Origin: Deltaproteobacteria bacterium HGW-Deltaproteobacteria-6 | Lineage (GTDB): Bacteria; Desulfobacterota; Syntrophia; Syntrophales; Smithellaceae | Length of the DNA: 64,000 nt | Assembly: GCA_002840435.1 (NCBI GenBank) | Contig: PHAT01000002.1 | Location: 452,696 to 516,695, forward strand | Direction: 5' to 3' | Shown here: positions 55,242-64,000 of the stretch, one piece after another | How the letters are laid out: the number at the start of each line of letters is the position of its first letter | Position numbering within the stretch: position 1 is the stretch's first letter | Program-made: the position numbers and the translations under genes | The notes under the pieces: model-generated | Database searches by the model: none | Told to the model about the DNA's origin: nothing | Seen by the model: only the letters and a program-made list of their open reading frames with translations

Positions 55242-57683
55242 ATGTTTAAAGAAAAAAGAAGTATTTGGACATTTTTACTGAGCACCTTGATGACGCTGCT
55301 CATGGCTGGCACGGCGTTTGCCAGTGAGGCGGACATCAAGTTGCCGGATCTGACTCAGGTCAGTTTTTTGGGCGGCCAGCTTTCCGGCATGATGATTTTA
55401 AATGTCGGCCTGCTCATCTGTGTCATTGGTCTGGCATTCGGTATTATGCAGTATGTGCAAACCAAGAATCTGCCGGCTCACCAGGCTATGCTCGATGTTT
55501 CCCAGACCATTTGGGAAACCTGCAAGACCTATTTGTTCCAGCAGGGTAAATTCCTTATCGGTTTATGGATCCTGATCGCCATTTGTATGATTTACTACTT
55601 TGGCGCTCTGTCCCACATGCCCGCGGGAAACATCATAATCATTCTGATTTGCTCGATTCTGGGTATCCTGGGATCTTACTCGGTGGCCTGGTTCGGTATC
55701 CGCATCAACACCGTGGCCAACTCCCGCGCCGCCTTCTCTTCCTTAAGCGGCAATCCCATGAATATCGTGAACATCTGTCTGCGTTCCGGCATGAGCGTCG
55801 GCCTTCTTCTGGTCAGCATTGAACTTTTCTTCATGATCATGATCCTCGGCTATATTCCCAAAGAATTGGTCGGCCCAAGCTTCATTGGTTTTGCTATCGG
55901 TGAATCTCTAGGCGCTTCCGCTCTGCGTATCTGCGGTGGTATCTTCACCAAGATTGCCGACATCGGTTCCGACCTGATGAAAATCGTCTTCCATCTTCCC
56001 GAAGACGACCCGAAAAACCCGGGTGTTATCGCCGACTGTACGGGCGACAACGCGGGTGACAGCGTCGGCCCCACGGCAGACGGTTTTGAAACCTACGGTG
56101 TAACCGGTGTTGCTCTGATCACGTTCCTGGCGCTGGCTCTGGCCGGCAATCCTGAAATGGGCGGCAAACTCATCATCTGGATCTTCGCCATGAGAATCCT
56201 CATGATCCTCACGTCTCTGCTTTCCTATTTCGTCAACGACGGTATTTGCAAGGCTGCATTTGCCGGTAAAAAAGAATTTAATTTTGAGCATCCCTTAACC
56301 TATCTGGTTTGGATCACCTCGATCGTTTCTATCGTTGTTACTTTCGTGGCCAGTTATGTTCTGCTGGGTTCCGGTCTTGATCCCAAGTACGCTGAATTGT
56401 GGTGGGCCCTCTCCGTGATCATCAGCTGCGGAACCATCGCCGGTGCATTGATTCCGGAATTCACCAAAATATTCACCAGCACCTCGTCCCGTCACTGCGA
56501 AGAAGTTGTTAATGCTTCCAAACAGGGCGGTCCGTCGCTGAACATTCTGTCCGGCCTGGTTGCCGGTAACTTCTCCGCTTTCTGGCTCGGCCTGGTTATC
56601 GCGTTCTTAATGTTCGTTTCTTACATGGTATCAAAAAACCCCTCCGTCATGGCTTTGATGCCGCCCGCATTCGCTTTTGCGGCGCCGGTGTTTGCCTTCG
56701 GTCTGGTCGCCTTCGGTTTCCTGGGCATGGGCCCCGTTACCATCGCGGTGGACAGCTTCGGACCGGTTTCCGACAATGCACAGTCCATTTATGAACTGTC
56801 GTTGATCGAATCCCGCAAGGATGCTGCAGAAGTAGTTAAGAAAGCATACGGTATTGCACCTGACTTTGAGCTGGCCAAACATTATCTGGAATCCGGCGAC
56901 GGCGCAGGTAATACCTTCAAAGCAACAGCCAAACCCGTGCTGATCGGCACCGCCGTTGTCGGCGCCACCACCATGGTATTCGGCATCATCATTCTGCTCG
57001 AAGGTCTCTTCGGCAATGTTATCGCTAAACTGTCCCTGGTTCAGCCGGAAATCATTCTGGGCCTGATCATGGGCGGCGCGGTCATTTACTGGTTCTGCGG
57101 CGCTTCGATTCAGGCCGTCACCACCGGTTCTTATCAGGCCGTTGTGTTCATCAAAAAGAACATCAACCTGGATAAAGCGGAAGCTTCCATTGAAGACTCC
57201 AAGAAAGTCGTTCAGATTTGCACCCAGTACGCTCAGAAGGGCATGATCAACATCTTCATCGTGATTTTCTTCATGTGTCTGGCGCTGGCCTTCTTTAACC
57301 CCTACTTCTTCATCGGTTATCTGATCGGCATCGCTTTCTTCGGTCTGTTCCAGGCGATCTTCATGGCCAATGCCGGCGGTTGCTGGGATAACGCCAAGAA
57401 GATTGTTGAAGTCGACCTCAAAATGAAAAACACCCCGCTGCATGAAGCAAGCGTAGTCGGCGACACCGTCGGCGACCCCTTCAAAGATACATCTTCCGTC
57501 TCTTTGAACCCGGTTATCAAATTCACGACCCTGTTTGGTCTTTTGGCAACAGAAATTGCCGTCACCATGAAGGATCAGAATTTGAAGTATGGTGTGGCAG
57601 TTGTTTGCTTCGCTATCGCTCTGATCTTCGTGTATCGTTCTTTCTACGGCATGAGAATCGCCAGCGAAAAACTGGGTGAATAA
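55242..57683 (+). CDS. hppA: Membrane-bound H+-translocating pyrophosphatase
   Basis: 813 residues with an N-terminal signal-like helix and about 16 membrane segments. Pyrophosphate-binding regions are visible (DIGSDLMKIVFHLPEDDPKNPGVIADCTGDNAGDSVGPTADGFE at about 239-283; DPFKDTSSVSLNPVIKF near the end). The canonical DVGADLVGKVE motif is altered here to DIGSDLMKIVF. The segment GAGNTFKATAKP has Lys at residue 560, where K+-independent H+-PPases carry Lys and K+-dependent ones Ala. It would use pyrophosphate to pump protons, or make pyrophosphate from the gradient, useful at low energy yield. AAGGAGG precedes the ATG. Confidence 0.92.
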   Translation: MFKEKRSIWTFLLSTLMTLLMAGTAFASEADIKLPDLTQVSFLGGQLSGMMILNVGLLICVIGLAFGIMQYVQTKNLPAHQAMLDVSQTIWETCKTYLFQQGKFLIGLWILIAICMIYYFGALSHMPAGNIIIILICSILGILGSYSVAWFGIRINTVANSRAAFSSLSGNPMNIVNICLRSGMSVGLLLVSIELFFMIMILGYIPKELVGPSFIGFAIGESLGASALRICGGIFTKIADIGSDLMKIVFHLPEDDPKNPGVIADCTGDNAGDSVGPTADGFETYGVTGVALITFLALALAGNPEMGGKLIIWIFAMRILMILTSLLSYFVNDGICKAAFAGKKEFNFEHPLTYLVWITSIVSIVVTFVASYVLLGSGLDPKYAELWWALSVIISCGTIAGALIPEFTKIFTSTSSRHCEEVVNASKQGGPSLNILSGLVAGNFSAFWLGLVIAFLMFVSYMVSKNPSVMALMPPAFAFAAPVFAFGLVAFGFLGMGPVTIAVDSFGPVSDNAQSIYELSLIESRKDAAEVVKKAYGIAPDFELAKHYLESGDGAGNTFKATAKPVLIGTAVVGATTMVFGIIILLEGLFGNVIAKLSLVQPEIILGLIMGGAVIYWFCGASIQAVTTGSYQAVVFIKKNINLDKAEASIEDSKKVVQICTQYAQKGMINIFIVIFFMCLALAFFNPYFFIGYLIGIAFFGLFQAIFMANAGGCWDNAKKIVEVDLKMKNTPLHEASVVGDTVGDPFKDTSSVSLNPVIKFTTLFGLLATEIAVTMKDQNLKYGVAVVCFAIALIFVYRSFYGMRIASEKLGE

Positions 57684-57704
57684 TTTAAGATAACCCTTAA
57701 CCTT

Positions 57705-57738
57705 AAAAGGCGCTCCCGAAACGGAGCGCCTTTTTTTT
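57705..57738 (+). terminator. Rho-independent terminator of hppA
   Basis: AAGGCGCTCC (57707-57716), a 6-nt loop, GGAGCGCCTT (57723-57732) and further Ts. A strong intrinsic terminator 24 bp after the hppA stop. Confidence 0.95.
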
Positions 57739-57853
57739 CTCAGATCAGGAAAGCATTCTAATCTGCACGTCCATTATCTGATATCCAATATGGTGTGAGG
57801 GGACGCAAATCTGGCTGCCTTGCTCTATTAAGGATTGTGGGCTTAATGTTTTT

Positions 57854-59704
57854 CTAAGCAAGATTAAAAATGTAATCTATTTCATCTTCCTCTTCTAAAA
57901 TTTCCGGTTTAATCACTGCAGTTTCGAAAACTTTGGCCATGCGGTTGTTTTTGGCCATGACGGTGGCGGAGAGCGCCTTGATTTTCCGTTCTCTGGCAAT
58001 GATGATCAGATAGTTGAGCATGAACTTCGCAATGCCGATGCCCTGAAATTCATCATCCACAACAAACGCCATCTCATACTTATCCCTCTTCTTGTCAAAG
58101 GAGTAGCGGGCCTCGGAGATGATCCTTTCCCTGCCTTTGTGCTGGATGGTTCCCACGATGGAAACGACCGTGTCGTAATCGACGTTGACATAGGGCTGCA
58201 TCTTGATGTGCGGCATGATGCGAATCGGCGTGAAGTACCTCATAAACTTTGATTCATCGGAAAAATCATAGAACAGCCGCCGCATCATATCTTCATCCGA
58301 CGGTTTGATGGGTCTGAACTTGATCTCCTGGTTGTTGGCGAAGGTTTTAACCGTTTCCATGGAGAACGGGTAATTGGCGGCATATTCCGTCACATAAATC
58401 TGGTCCGCGTAAATGTAGCCGTTTTCTTTTGCCTGCCTGATCAGAGCGTCTCTGTGGCTGGGGTGGGCGATATCGATGATGGCCAAGGTCCTCTCTCTGA
58501 TGGACTTGCCGGCAATATTGGCGATTCCGTATTCGGTTACCACATAACGGGTTGTTCCCAGTGTTGAGCGGACGTTTTCGGGGCTGTTGTGACTAATGAC
58601 AATGTTGCTATTCCCGTTTTGGTCCAGTGATCTGACGGCAACGATGGACTTTCCGCCTCTGGACAGGGCGGATGCCGTGGAAAAATTAAGTTTTCCTTCA
58701 AAACCCGGGGGGAAGTGGTCGCCGGAATTTAACAAGACGGCATTGCCCGTGATATCCACTTTATCGACATCGATGACGCTGACGAGACGTGATATCTTCG
58801 GCAGCGAGGACTGATAGCTGGCGCGAAGCAAAGGGACGAATGAGAAAAAAGGGTTATGATTGACATAATCATAGAGCCTTTGGGTGCCGAAACAGGCACT
58901 GGCCATGATGATCCCCTGATGCTCAATTCCCCGATCCAGGGCCAGAGCGCCGGACTCAGCCAGATCGATGGCCCAGTCCGATATCATATGAGAGCAGATC
59001 CGCAGGTTACTTTTCGATTTGAGATGTCTGGCGATAGCGCTGAAGACGCTTCCAACGCTCAGGGCAACCGTTGAATCGTTTTCAATAAGATTGGCGATGT
59101 GCCAGCCGATGCGGTCCGTGATATCATCAATGGCGATGCTGTTCCCGACCAGCAGGGGTTGATCACTTTCAATATAGCCGTCAAACTGATCGATATGCAC
59201 GGATGTTGCGCCATGGGTGATAGGGACATTGGGGTTGATCTCGGCAATGGTAATAGGGGCGTGCTTAATGACCAGGTCCGCAACATCTGATACCACTCCC
59301 AGATTTAAGAAGCCTTTAGAATCGGGTGGAGATGTTTGAATGACAGCCACTTTCACATCCAGCGCATTGGAATGAAACAGATAAGGAATTTCGGCGAAAT
59401 TGGAAGGGATGAAATCCACATTATCCTTCTGGATGCCGTAAGCCACGGCTTCGCCGACATTGAATGTTTTCCACCGGCATTTGTTTGGATGGCCATTGGT
59501 CTGGAAAAACGGCGTTTCCGGCAGAACCAGCTGGATGATTTCCAGATCAAAAAGATTGGAGTGATCCGAGTCCATAATCAGGGAGATGGTTTTTAATGGT
59601 GTTGCAGGTCCGCTGGAGATAAAGATTCGATCACCGGGTCTGATCATTTCACAGAGAGATTCAAAAGGCATTTTCCGATACATCTTGCTACATTTAGCAG
59701 TCAT
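57854..59704 (-). CDS. CoA-transferase / acetyl-CoA hydrolase fused to a GNAT acetyltransferase domain
   Basis: About 616 residues from ATG 59704, with GAGGTGG upstream; the reading frame to 59782 lacks a ribosome-binding site. Residues 1 to about 440 form an acetyl-CoA hydrolase/transferase (4-hydroxybutyrate CoA-transferase-like) domain, with VTEYGIANIAGKSIRERTLAIIDIAHPSHRDALI (catalytic Glu in TEYG). From about 450 a GNAT domain follows (IKFRPIKPSDEDMMRRLFYDFSDESKFMRYF; AFVVDDEFQGIGIAKFMLNYLIIIAR with the Q/R-x-x-G-x-A acetyl-CoA loop). Such fusions may couple CoA transfer to lysine acetylation. The acyl substrate is unknown. Confidence 0.88.
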   Translation of the reverse strand: MTAKCSKMYRKMPFESLCEMIRPGDRIFISSGPATPLKTISLIMDSDHSNLFDLEIIQLVLPETPFFQTNGHPNKCRWKTFNVGEAVAYGIQKDNVDFIPSNFAEIPYLFHSNALDVKVAVIQTSPPDSKGFLNLGVVSDVADLVIKHAPITIAEINPNVPITHGATSVHIDQFDGYIESDQPLLVGNSIAIDDITDRIGWHIANLIENDSTVALSVGSVFSAIARHLKSKSNLRICSHMISDWAIDLAESGALALDRGIEHQGIIMASACFGTQRLYDYVNHNPFFSFVPLLRASYQSSLPKISRLVSVIDVDKVDITGNAVLLNSGDHFPPGFEGKLNFSTASALSRGGKSIVAVRSLDQNGNSNIVISHNSPENVRSTLGTTRYVVTEYGIANIAGKSIRERTLAIIDIAHPSHRDALIRQAKENGYIYADQIYVTEYAANYPFSMETVKTFANNQEIKFRPIKPSDEDMMRRLFYDFSDESKFMRYFTPIRIMPHIKMQPYVNVDYDTVVSIVGTIQHKGRERIISEARYSFDKKRDKYEMAFVVDDEFQGIGIAKFMLNYLIIIARERKIKALSATVMAKNNRMAKVFETAVIKPEILEEEDEIDYIFNLA

Positions 59705-59830
59705 AAATCCACCTCTGGGCCGGATTTGATCAGAATTCCTTATGCTGCTCTGAACTATAAGAAAAGCGGTTCCGTATGTCAATTACTATTAGCACAATGA
59801 AGAAAAGATGCAGCATTTCATCAGGAGAAG

Positions 59831-59872
59831 AAAGGCGTTTCCTTTCCGGGCAGCGATACAGGAAACGCCTTT
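59831..59872 (-). terminator. Intrinsic terminator of the phosphotriesterase-like gene
   Basis: AAAGGCGTTTCC and GGAAACGCCTTT form a 12-bp perfect stem around an 18-nt loop, followed on the minus strand by TTTCTTCT. Lies 30 bp after the stop of the leftward 59903-60988 gene. Confidence 0.8.
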
Positions 59873-59902
59873 CAGTTGTTGTTGATATTTTTTCAGAGCA
59901 TG

Positions 59903-60988
59903 TTATTTACCCAAAAACAAATTCCGGGGATTATCCACCATCATGGTTTTAATCTGCTCGTCCGTTACGCCCTGGGCTTTCAGCGCGGGGAGGACATTCT
60001 GGGAAATATGATCGATCCGCCAATTGGCGAGCATTTTCATGACCGGTTGCGGTGCTTCCAGAAAACGTCCCAGCCAGACGTTGACGGTGTCATGGGAAAG
60101 CATGATTTTGCCTGCATAGCCAAGCTTGCACAGTTCGGCGATATTCTTTACATTGGCATCAGTCGGCGTGATGATGTCCAGGCCGATGCGATCAAAAGCA
60201 ATATAGACGCCTTTGGCGAGGATCGCTTTATGATATTCAATGTCTCTGGAATTCGACACATGACCAATCATAACCTTCCTGGGGTCCGCCCCCTCTTTAA
60301 GCAGTAAATCGGCCTCTTCAACCCCGCCGGTCGGGCCTTCCGTATGGGTGATGATGGGCACGCCCGTGGCCTTTTGGGCAACGACCGCCGCCTTGTGGAC
60401 CGATATTTCATAATCGGTCATTTTGGGGCTGGTGCCGATCTTGATGACCCCCGCCTTGATGCCGGTTTTGCGGATACCCTGGGTAATTTCTTTAATGAAA
60501 AGATCGGACATCATCTTTGTAATATCGGTTCCGAACACGACTCTTGTTTTCCAATAGGCAGGCGATCCCTCATGCTCCGTGTAAAGGCCTGTGGAACAGA
60601 TGATATTGAGCCCCGTCTTTTTGGCAAGGGCTTTGTACAATTCGGGATTGCGGCCGCCTGTATCATTGGGGGTGGCATCAATAATGGTTTTGATGCCGTA
60701 TTTTTGCGCCGCCTTAATGACTCCCAGATTTGTTTTGAGTGCGGCCTTGTTATCCTCCGGAGCAATCGTTGCGTCGGCAAACCAGCCGGGGTAAGCAAAG
60801 GTGAAATGTTCATGCACCAGAGTGGTTCCCAGCTTGTCGGGGGAAATCGGCCCCAGTACCGAGTTGATCATTCCCGGCGGCGTGGCTTTCACTGCGGCAT
60901 ACAATGGTGATGATACAAATAAAAGCGAGACCAACAACAAAGGCAGGATAACAAAAAATGATACTTTACTTCTGCTGCGCTGATACAT
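59903..60988 (-). CDS. Exported phosphotriesterase-family metallohydrolase
   Basis: About 361 residues from ATG 60988, with AAAGGAGG about 9 nt upstream. Signal peptide in residues 1-31 (SKVSFFVILPLLLVSLLFVSSPLYA). The amidohydrolase/PTE barrel shows the binuclear metal site: TLVHEHF (His-x-His), the bridging Lys in IKAGVIKIG, ITHTEG, IGHVSNS and LSHDTVNVW (Asp). The family hydrolyses lactones, phosphotriesters and related esters. Native substrates are often acyl-homoserine or other lactones, but nothing here selects one. Probably periplasmic. Confidence 0.87.
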   Translation of the reverse strand: MYQRSRSKVSFFVILPLLLVSLLFVSSPLYAAVKATPPGMINSVLGPISPDKLGTTLVHEHFTFAYPGWFADATIAPEDNKAALKTNLGVIKAAQKYGIKTIIDATPNDTGGRNPELYKALAKKTGLNIICSTGLYTEHEGSPAYWKTRVVFGTDITKMMSDLFIKEITQGIRKTGIKAGVIKIGTSPKMTDYEISVHKAAVVAQKATGVPIITHTEGPTGGVEEADLLLKEGADPRKVMIGHVSNSRDIEYHKAILAKGVYIAFDRIGLDIITPTDANVKNIAELCKLGYAGKIMLSHDTVNVWLGRFLEAPQPVMKMLANWRIDHISQNVLPALKAQGVTDEQIKTMMVDNPRNLFLGK

Positions 60989-61088
60989 GGTGTGTCCTCC
61001 TTTATGAGAATCTAACTTGCCTTGATGCAAGCTGAAAAACAGAAGGATGTTCAGGAGCAAATGCTGACCGTCCTGCAGCCTGTCATTT

Positions 61089-61595
61089 TTACATCTTACG
61101 GCTGTCGTAAGCCCAGTGCAGCAGGGCTTGACGTTGTTTGCGGCGGCAGTGCAGGTCTCCCGCCGGGCAGTGTTTGGTGAGTTGGGCGATGTGTCTTTTC
61201 ATGGCTTTCCAGCGTTTGATCTGCCGTTCATCATCGGGGCAGCGTCTTCCCAGATAATAGCGGCAATACCATTGAAACCAGCCGCGGGGATCTTCCGGAT
61301 AAATCCAGCCTTTATCAATCCAGTAGGAGAGGGGCTTGGAGGCGTTGACGCCAAAACAGTTAAGTTTCGGATCGTGGCGCAACGGACATAGTTTGGCTTT
61401 GGTAAACCAGGAGGAAGGGAATTCCTTGCGGCAATCGGTCATGTATTTTCCGCCGAAGACGCCCATCGCAAGCATTTGTCCGGGCGTCAATTGGGGCTGG
61501 AATTCCGGATCAAAATCACGGCCTTCCGGTTTTGTCAGAAAGTAATGATAGCCTTTTTGCATCCGGTCGTTGACGATAATTTCCTTGTGTTTCAT
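61089..61595 (-). CDS. Conserved hypothetical protein
   Basis: About 168 residues from ATG 61595, with AGGTAAG upstream; an ATG at 61631 would add 12 residues. Distinctive segments: GYHYFLTKPEGRDFDPEFQPQLTPGQMLAMGVFGGKYMTDCRKEFPSSWF, then LNCFGVNASKPLSYWIDKGWIYPEDPRGWFQWYCRYYLGRR and QRQALLHWAYDSRK. The pattern is that of a family found in bacteria and fungi with no assigned function. Rich in Trp, Tyr and Cys, with no signal peptide. Monocistronic. Confidence 0.8.
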   Translation of the reverse strand: MKHKEIIVNDRMQKGYHYFLTKPEGRDFDPEFQPQLTPGQMLAMGVFGGKYMTDCRKEFPSSWFTKAKLCPLRHDPKLNCFGVNASKPLSYWIDKGWIYPEDPRGWFQWYCRYYLGRRCPDDERQIKRWKAMKRHIAQLTKHCPAGDLHCRRKQRQALLHWAYDSRKM

Positions 61596-61779
61596 ACTTA
61601 CCTGCGCCGAATTAACAGGGTGGTGTTTCAAAAATATCTATACCATATGTCATTTCGAAGAAGCGATAAATCTTAATGGTTTTATAAGGTTCAAGATATC
61701 TCCCGCTGGTCGCTACGATAAGATTATACCCAGGTGTTGATGCTTCTCAATCCGCTGTTCAGGTATGACGGCTCCATTT

Positions 61780-63135
61780 CTATGAATGGCCATCCGGACG
61801 CGCCAGATTTTCAAAGGTCGTGAATTTATCCAGAAAAGCCAGCCTCACAGCACCGGTGGGACCGTTACGCTGTTTACCGATAATGATTTCCGCAACGCCT
61901 TTATTGGGATTCTCATCAGACTTGTTGTAAACTTCGTCCCGGTAGATAAAGGCAATGACGTCCGCGTCCTGCTCGATCGCGCCTGATTCCCGCAGATCCG
62001 CCATCTGCGGACGGCGGTCGGTCCTGTCTTCCACTTTCCGGTTGAGCTGGGACAGTGCAATCACCGGCACCTTAAGTTCCTTGGCCAGCGCTTTGAGCGA
62101 ACGGCTGATTTCGGAAATTTCCTGCTCGCGCGAGTTTGTGTAGCCGCCGCCTCGCATTAACTGAATATAGTCCACAACAATTAAACCCAGACCCTGATCG
62201 GCTTTCAATCGTCTTGACTTTGCTTTCATTTCCAAAACGGTGATGGCGGGTGTATCGTCGATAAAAAGCGGTGCTTCGGACAGTCTTCCTGCTGCCGTGG
62301 TCAGCTTCGGCCAGTCGGTTTCCCCGAGGAAGCCTTTGCGCAGCCGCTGTGAATCTACTTTTGCTTCCGAAGCGAGCATTCTGAAGGCCAGTTGCTCCTT
62401 GGACATTTCGAGCGAGAAAATGGCCACGGGTGTCTGGGTTTCCAGCGCGGCAAACTGCGCGATATTGAGTGCGAATGCGGTCTTGCCCATGCTGGGGCGC
62501 CCGGCGATGATGATCAGGTCTGAATTTTGCAAACCGGAGGTCATATCGTCGAATTTTTCAAATCCGGTTGCGACGCCGGTAATGAGTTCCTTGCGCGTAA
62601 AGAGGTCTTCAATCGCGCGGAAGCTTTCCCTGACAATGTCTTTAATGGGATAAAAAGAAGGCCGGACTTTATTTTCGGAAATTTCAAAAATGTTGTGCTC
62701 GGCTTTATCCAGCACCTGATCAACATCAGAGCCTGTTTCATAGCAGCTGTTGATGATCTCGGTGGCTGACCCGATCAGACCGCGCAAAATAGCCTTCTCT
62801 TTGACGATTTTGGCATAGTTGGCCACATTGGCGGCTGACGGAACGTTATCCGCCAATGACGCCAGATAGGCGGTGCCGCCTATCGAATCCAGCAGGCTCC
62901 GGTCTTTAAGCGCATTGCTGAGCGTGATAAGATCAACCGGTTCGTTTTTTTCCGACATTTCCACAATGACGGAAAAAATTTTGCGGTGAGACTCACTGTA
63001 AAAATCCCCCTTATTGATAATCTCCAGTGCGGCGTTGATCGAACCGTTTTCCAGAAGAATACTGCCCAGAATGGACTGCTCGGCCTCGGTATTCTGCGGG
63101 GGGAGTTTATAGAGGGACGGATCGATATCTTTCAT
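61780..63135 (-). CDS. dnaB: Replicative DNA helicase DnaB
   Basis: 451 residues. The N-terminal domain opens PPQNTEAEQSILGSILLENGSI; the RecA-like C-terminal domain has TGFEKFDDMTSGLQNSDLIIIAGRPSMGKTAFALNIA (Walker A), VAIFSLEMSKEQLAFRML, LIVVDYIQLM (Walker B), LSQLNRKVEDRTDRRPQMADLRESGAIEQDADVI and the GKQRNGPTG loop. It unwinds DNA ahead of the replisome. Overlaps rplI by 4 bp, the common rplI-dnaB arrangement. Confidence 0.97.
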   Translation of the reverse strand: MKDIDPSLYKLPPQNTEAEQSILGSILLENGSINAALEIINKGDFYSESHRKIFSVIVEMSEKNEPVDLITLSNALKDRSLLDSIGGTAYLASLADNVPSAANVANYAKIVKEKAILRGLIGSATEIINSCYETGSDVDQVLDKAEHNIFEISENKVRPSFYPIKDIVRESFRAIEDLFTRKELITGVATGFEKFDDMTSGLQNSDLIIIAGRPSMGKTAFALNIAQFAALETQTPVAIFSLEMSKEQLAFRMLASEAKVDSQRLRKGFLGETDWPKLTTAAGRLSEAPLFIDDTPAITVLEMKAKSRRLKADQGLGLIVVDYIQLMRGGGYTNSREQEISEISRSLKALAKELKVPVIALSQLNRKVEDRTDRRPQMADLRESGAIEQDADVIAFIYRDEVYNKSDENPNKGVAEIIIGKQRNGPTGAVRLAFLDKFTTFENLARPDGHS

Positions 63136-63581
63136 GATTCCTCGCCGACAACATTCAGCTTCAGTTCCGCTTCGATGCCTGAATGCAGTTTAATTCTGAC
63201 TTTAAATTCGCCCAAGTGTTTGATCTGCTCATCATGCACAATCATTTTGCGGTCGATGACAAAGCCCTTTTCTTTGAGAGCGGTTTCAATATCCTTGGAG
63301 GTGACGGAACCGAAAATCTTGTGCTGATCGCCGACTTTTCGGGACAAGGTCAGCGTAACCTGAGACAGGCGGGCTGCCAGATCCTGCGCGCCTGCTTTTT
63401 CTTTTTGTGCCTTCTGCAGAGTGTTCTTTTTTTCTAATTCGAAGGCTTTAATATTACTAACGTCCGCCTCGACAACCAGACCTTTGGGAATCAGCAAATT
63501 ACGGGCGTAACCGTCGTTGACTTTAACCAAATCTCCGGCTTTGCCCAGGGAAGGTACGTTTTGCTTTAAAATAACCTTCAT
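63132..63581 (-). CDS. rplI: 50S ribosomal protein L9
   Basis: 149 residues. MKVILKQNVPSLGKAGDLVKVNDGYARNLLIPKGLVVEA is the L9 N-terminal signature, then the long connecting helix, and a C-terminal domain. Binds domain V of 23S rRNA. AGGAGG lies 8 nt before the ATG. Confidence 0.97.
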   Translation of the reverse strand: MKVILKQNVPSLGKAGDLVKVNDGYARNLLIPKGLVVEADVSNIKAFELEKKNTLQKAQKEKAGAQDLAARLSQVTLTLSRKVGDQHKIFGSVTSKDIETALKEKGFVIDRKMIVHDEQIKHLGEFKVRIKLHSGIEAELKLNVVGEES

Positions 63582-63617
63582 AGAAAACCTCCTGTTAGCA
63601 TTGAATAATATATGAAA

Positions 63618-64000
63618 TTAATCCGTTTTTTCCTGGTCTTTATGGAAATATTTACGAAAATCAATCCAGATGTCGAAGAATCCTACTGCCGCTATTGCTA
63701 TCATAAGCATTTGCTGAATCGCAATTAAAAAATAAAAAAACCAGCGGAAAAAAATCGAGAGGTTTCTATGGTTAAAAAAGAAGCTAACAATAGCAAGCCC
63801 TTGCAGAAGATAAATGAATGAAGCAACCATAAACAGGTTAATGCCGGTATAACTGATATGGGTTTGAGGGACAAAGCTCAAGCCGCCGCCGGCAATAAAA
63901 ATCCAGACCAGCCAATCAGGCGCCTTCCATTCGGACAGCGTCGAAAGATTGGGCAGATCCATGCCGCGTCTGCGCAGCAGTTTATTTCCCATTAGAACAT
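63618..64000 (-). CDS. DUF2232 membrane protein, partial
   Basis: At least 124 residues. The frame stays open past the right edge, so the N-terminus is missing. Three hydrophobic segments are visible (APDWLVWIFIAGGGLSFVP; INLFMVASFIYLLQGLAIVSFFF; WFFYFLIAIQQMLMIAIAAVGFFDIWIDFR), as in the C-terminal part of YybS/DUF2232 proteins. In many bacteria this gene stands between rpsR and rplI, which fits rplI following 37 bp later. Function unknown. Confidence 0.75.
   Translation of the reverse strand, partial: VLMGNKLLRRRGMDLPNLSTLSEWKAPDWLVWIFIAGGGLSFVPQTHISYTGINLFMVASFIYLLQGLAIVSFFFNHRNLSIFFRWFFYFLIAIQQMLMIAIAAVGFFDIWIDFRKYFHKDQEKTD

Overview
The window looks like chromosome of a strictly anaerobic Gram-negative bacterium, most likely a deltaproteobacterium (Desulfobacterota) of the syntrophic, Syntrophus/Smithella-like kind. 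This is inferred from gene content, not from a database match: ADP-forming acyl-CoA synthetase subunits, a thiolase, a CoA-transferase fused to an acetyltransferase, indolepyruvate:ferredoxin oxidoreductase, a membrane H+-pyrophosphatase and a flavodiiron protein/rubredoxin/rubrerythrin set, together with outer-membrane and lipoprotein-type proteins.

Layout. 1-11.2 kb is metabolic chromosome: a histone-deacetylase-like tail, a leftward cluster (NTF2-like, TfoX-like, M29 aminopeptidase, acyl-CoA synthetase alpha) divergent from the matching beta subunit, a class A acid phosphatase, a DUF362-ferredoxin protein, a cyclase-family hydrolase and a thiolase. At 11174 lies an intact tRNA-Asn. The next 22.7 kb (11205-33978) is a genomic island inserted in that tRNA gene. 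It is bounded by a perfect 46-bp repeat of the tRNA 3' half and carries a P4-type integrase, an AlpA-like regulator, a primase and a helicase that appear split by a frameshift, and a cluster of short inverted repeats that may be its origin. Its cargo is a complete type I-C CRISPR-Cas system (WYL regulator, cas5c-cas8c-cas7c-cas3-cas4-cas1-cas2, 34 repeats and 33 spacers), an exported WD40-caspase protein, and small unknown genes under an Xre-type regulator with a possible RNA attenuator.

From 34 kb to the end is chromosome again: lipid-active enzymes, an FrhB-like iron-sulfur protein followed by iorAB, the fprA-rubredoxin-rubrerythrin oxygen-defence run, mutS, rpoH, a diadenylate cyclase next to clpB, the run ispE / tRNA-Gln / prs / rplY / pth / hppA, a CoA-transferase-GNAT fusion, a phosphotriesterase-like protein, and dnaB-rplI with a DUF2232 membrane protein cut by the window edge.

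The most interesting part is the island. An apparently mobile, tRNA-targeted element with its own replication module carries a whole adaptive immune system. Its cas gene order is unusual (cas3 after cas7), cas8c looks divergent, and the left end holds a precisely bounded 3' fragment of a different tRNA (Lys, CUU) that looks like a fossil attachment site.
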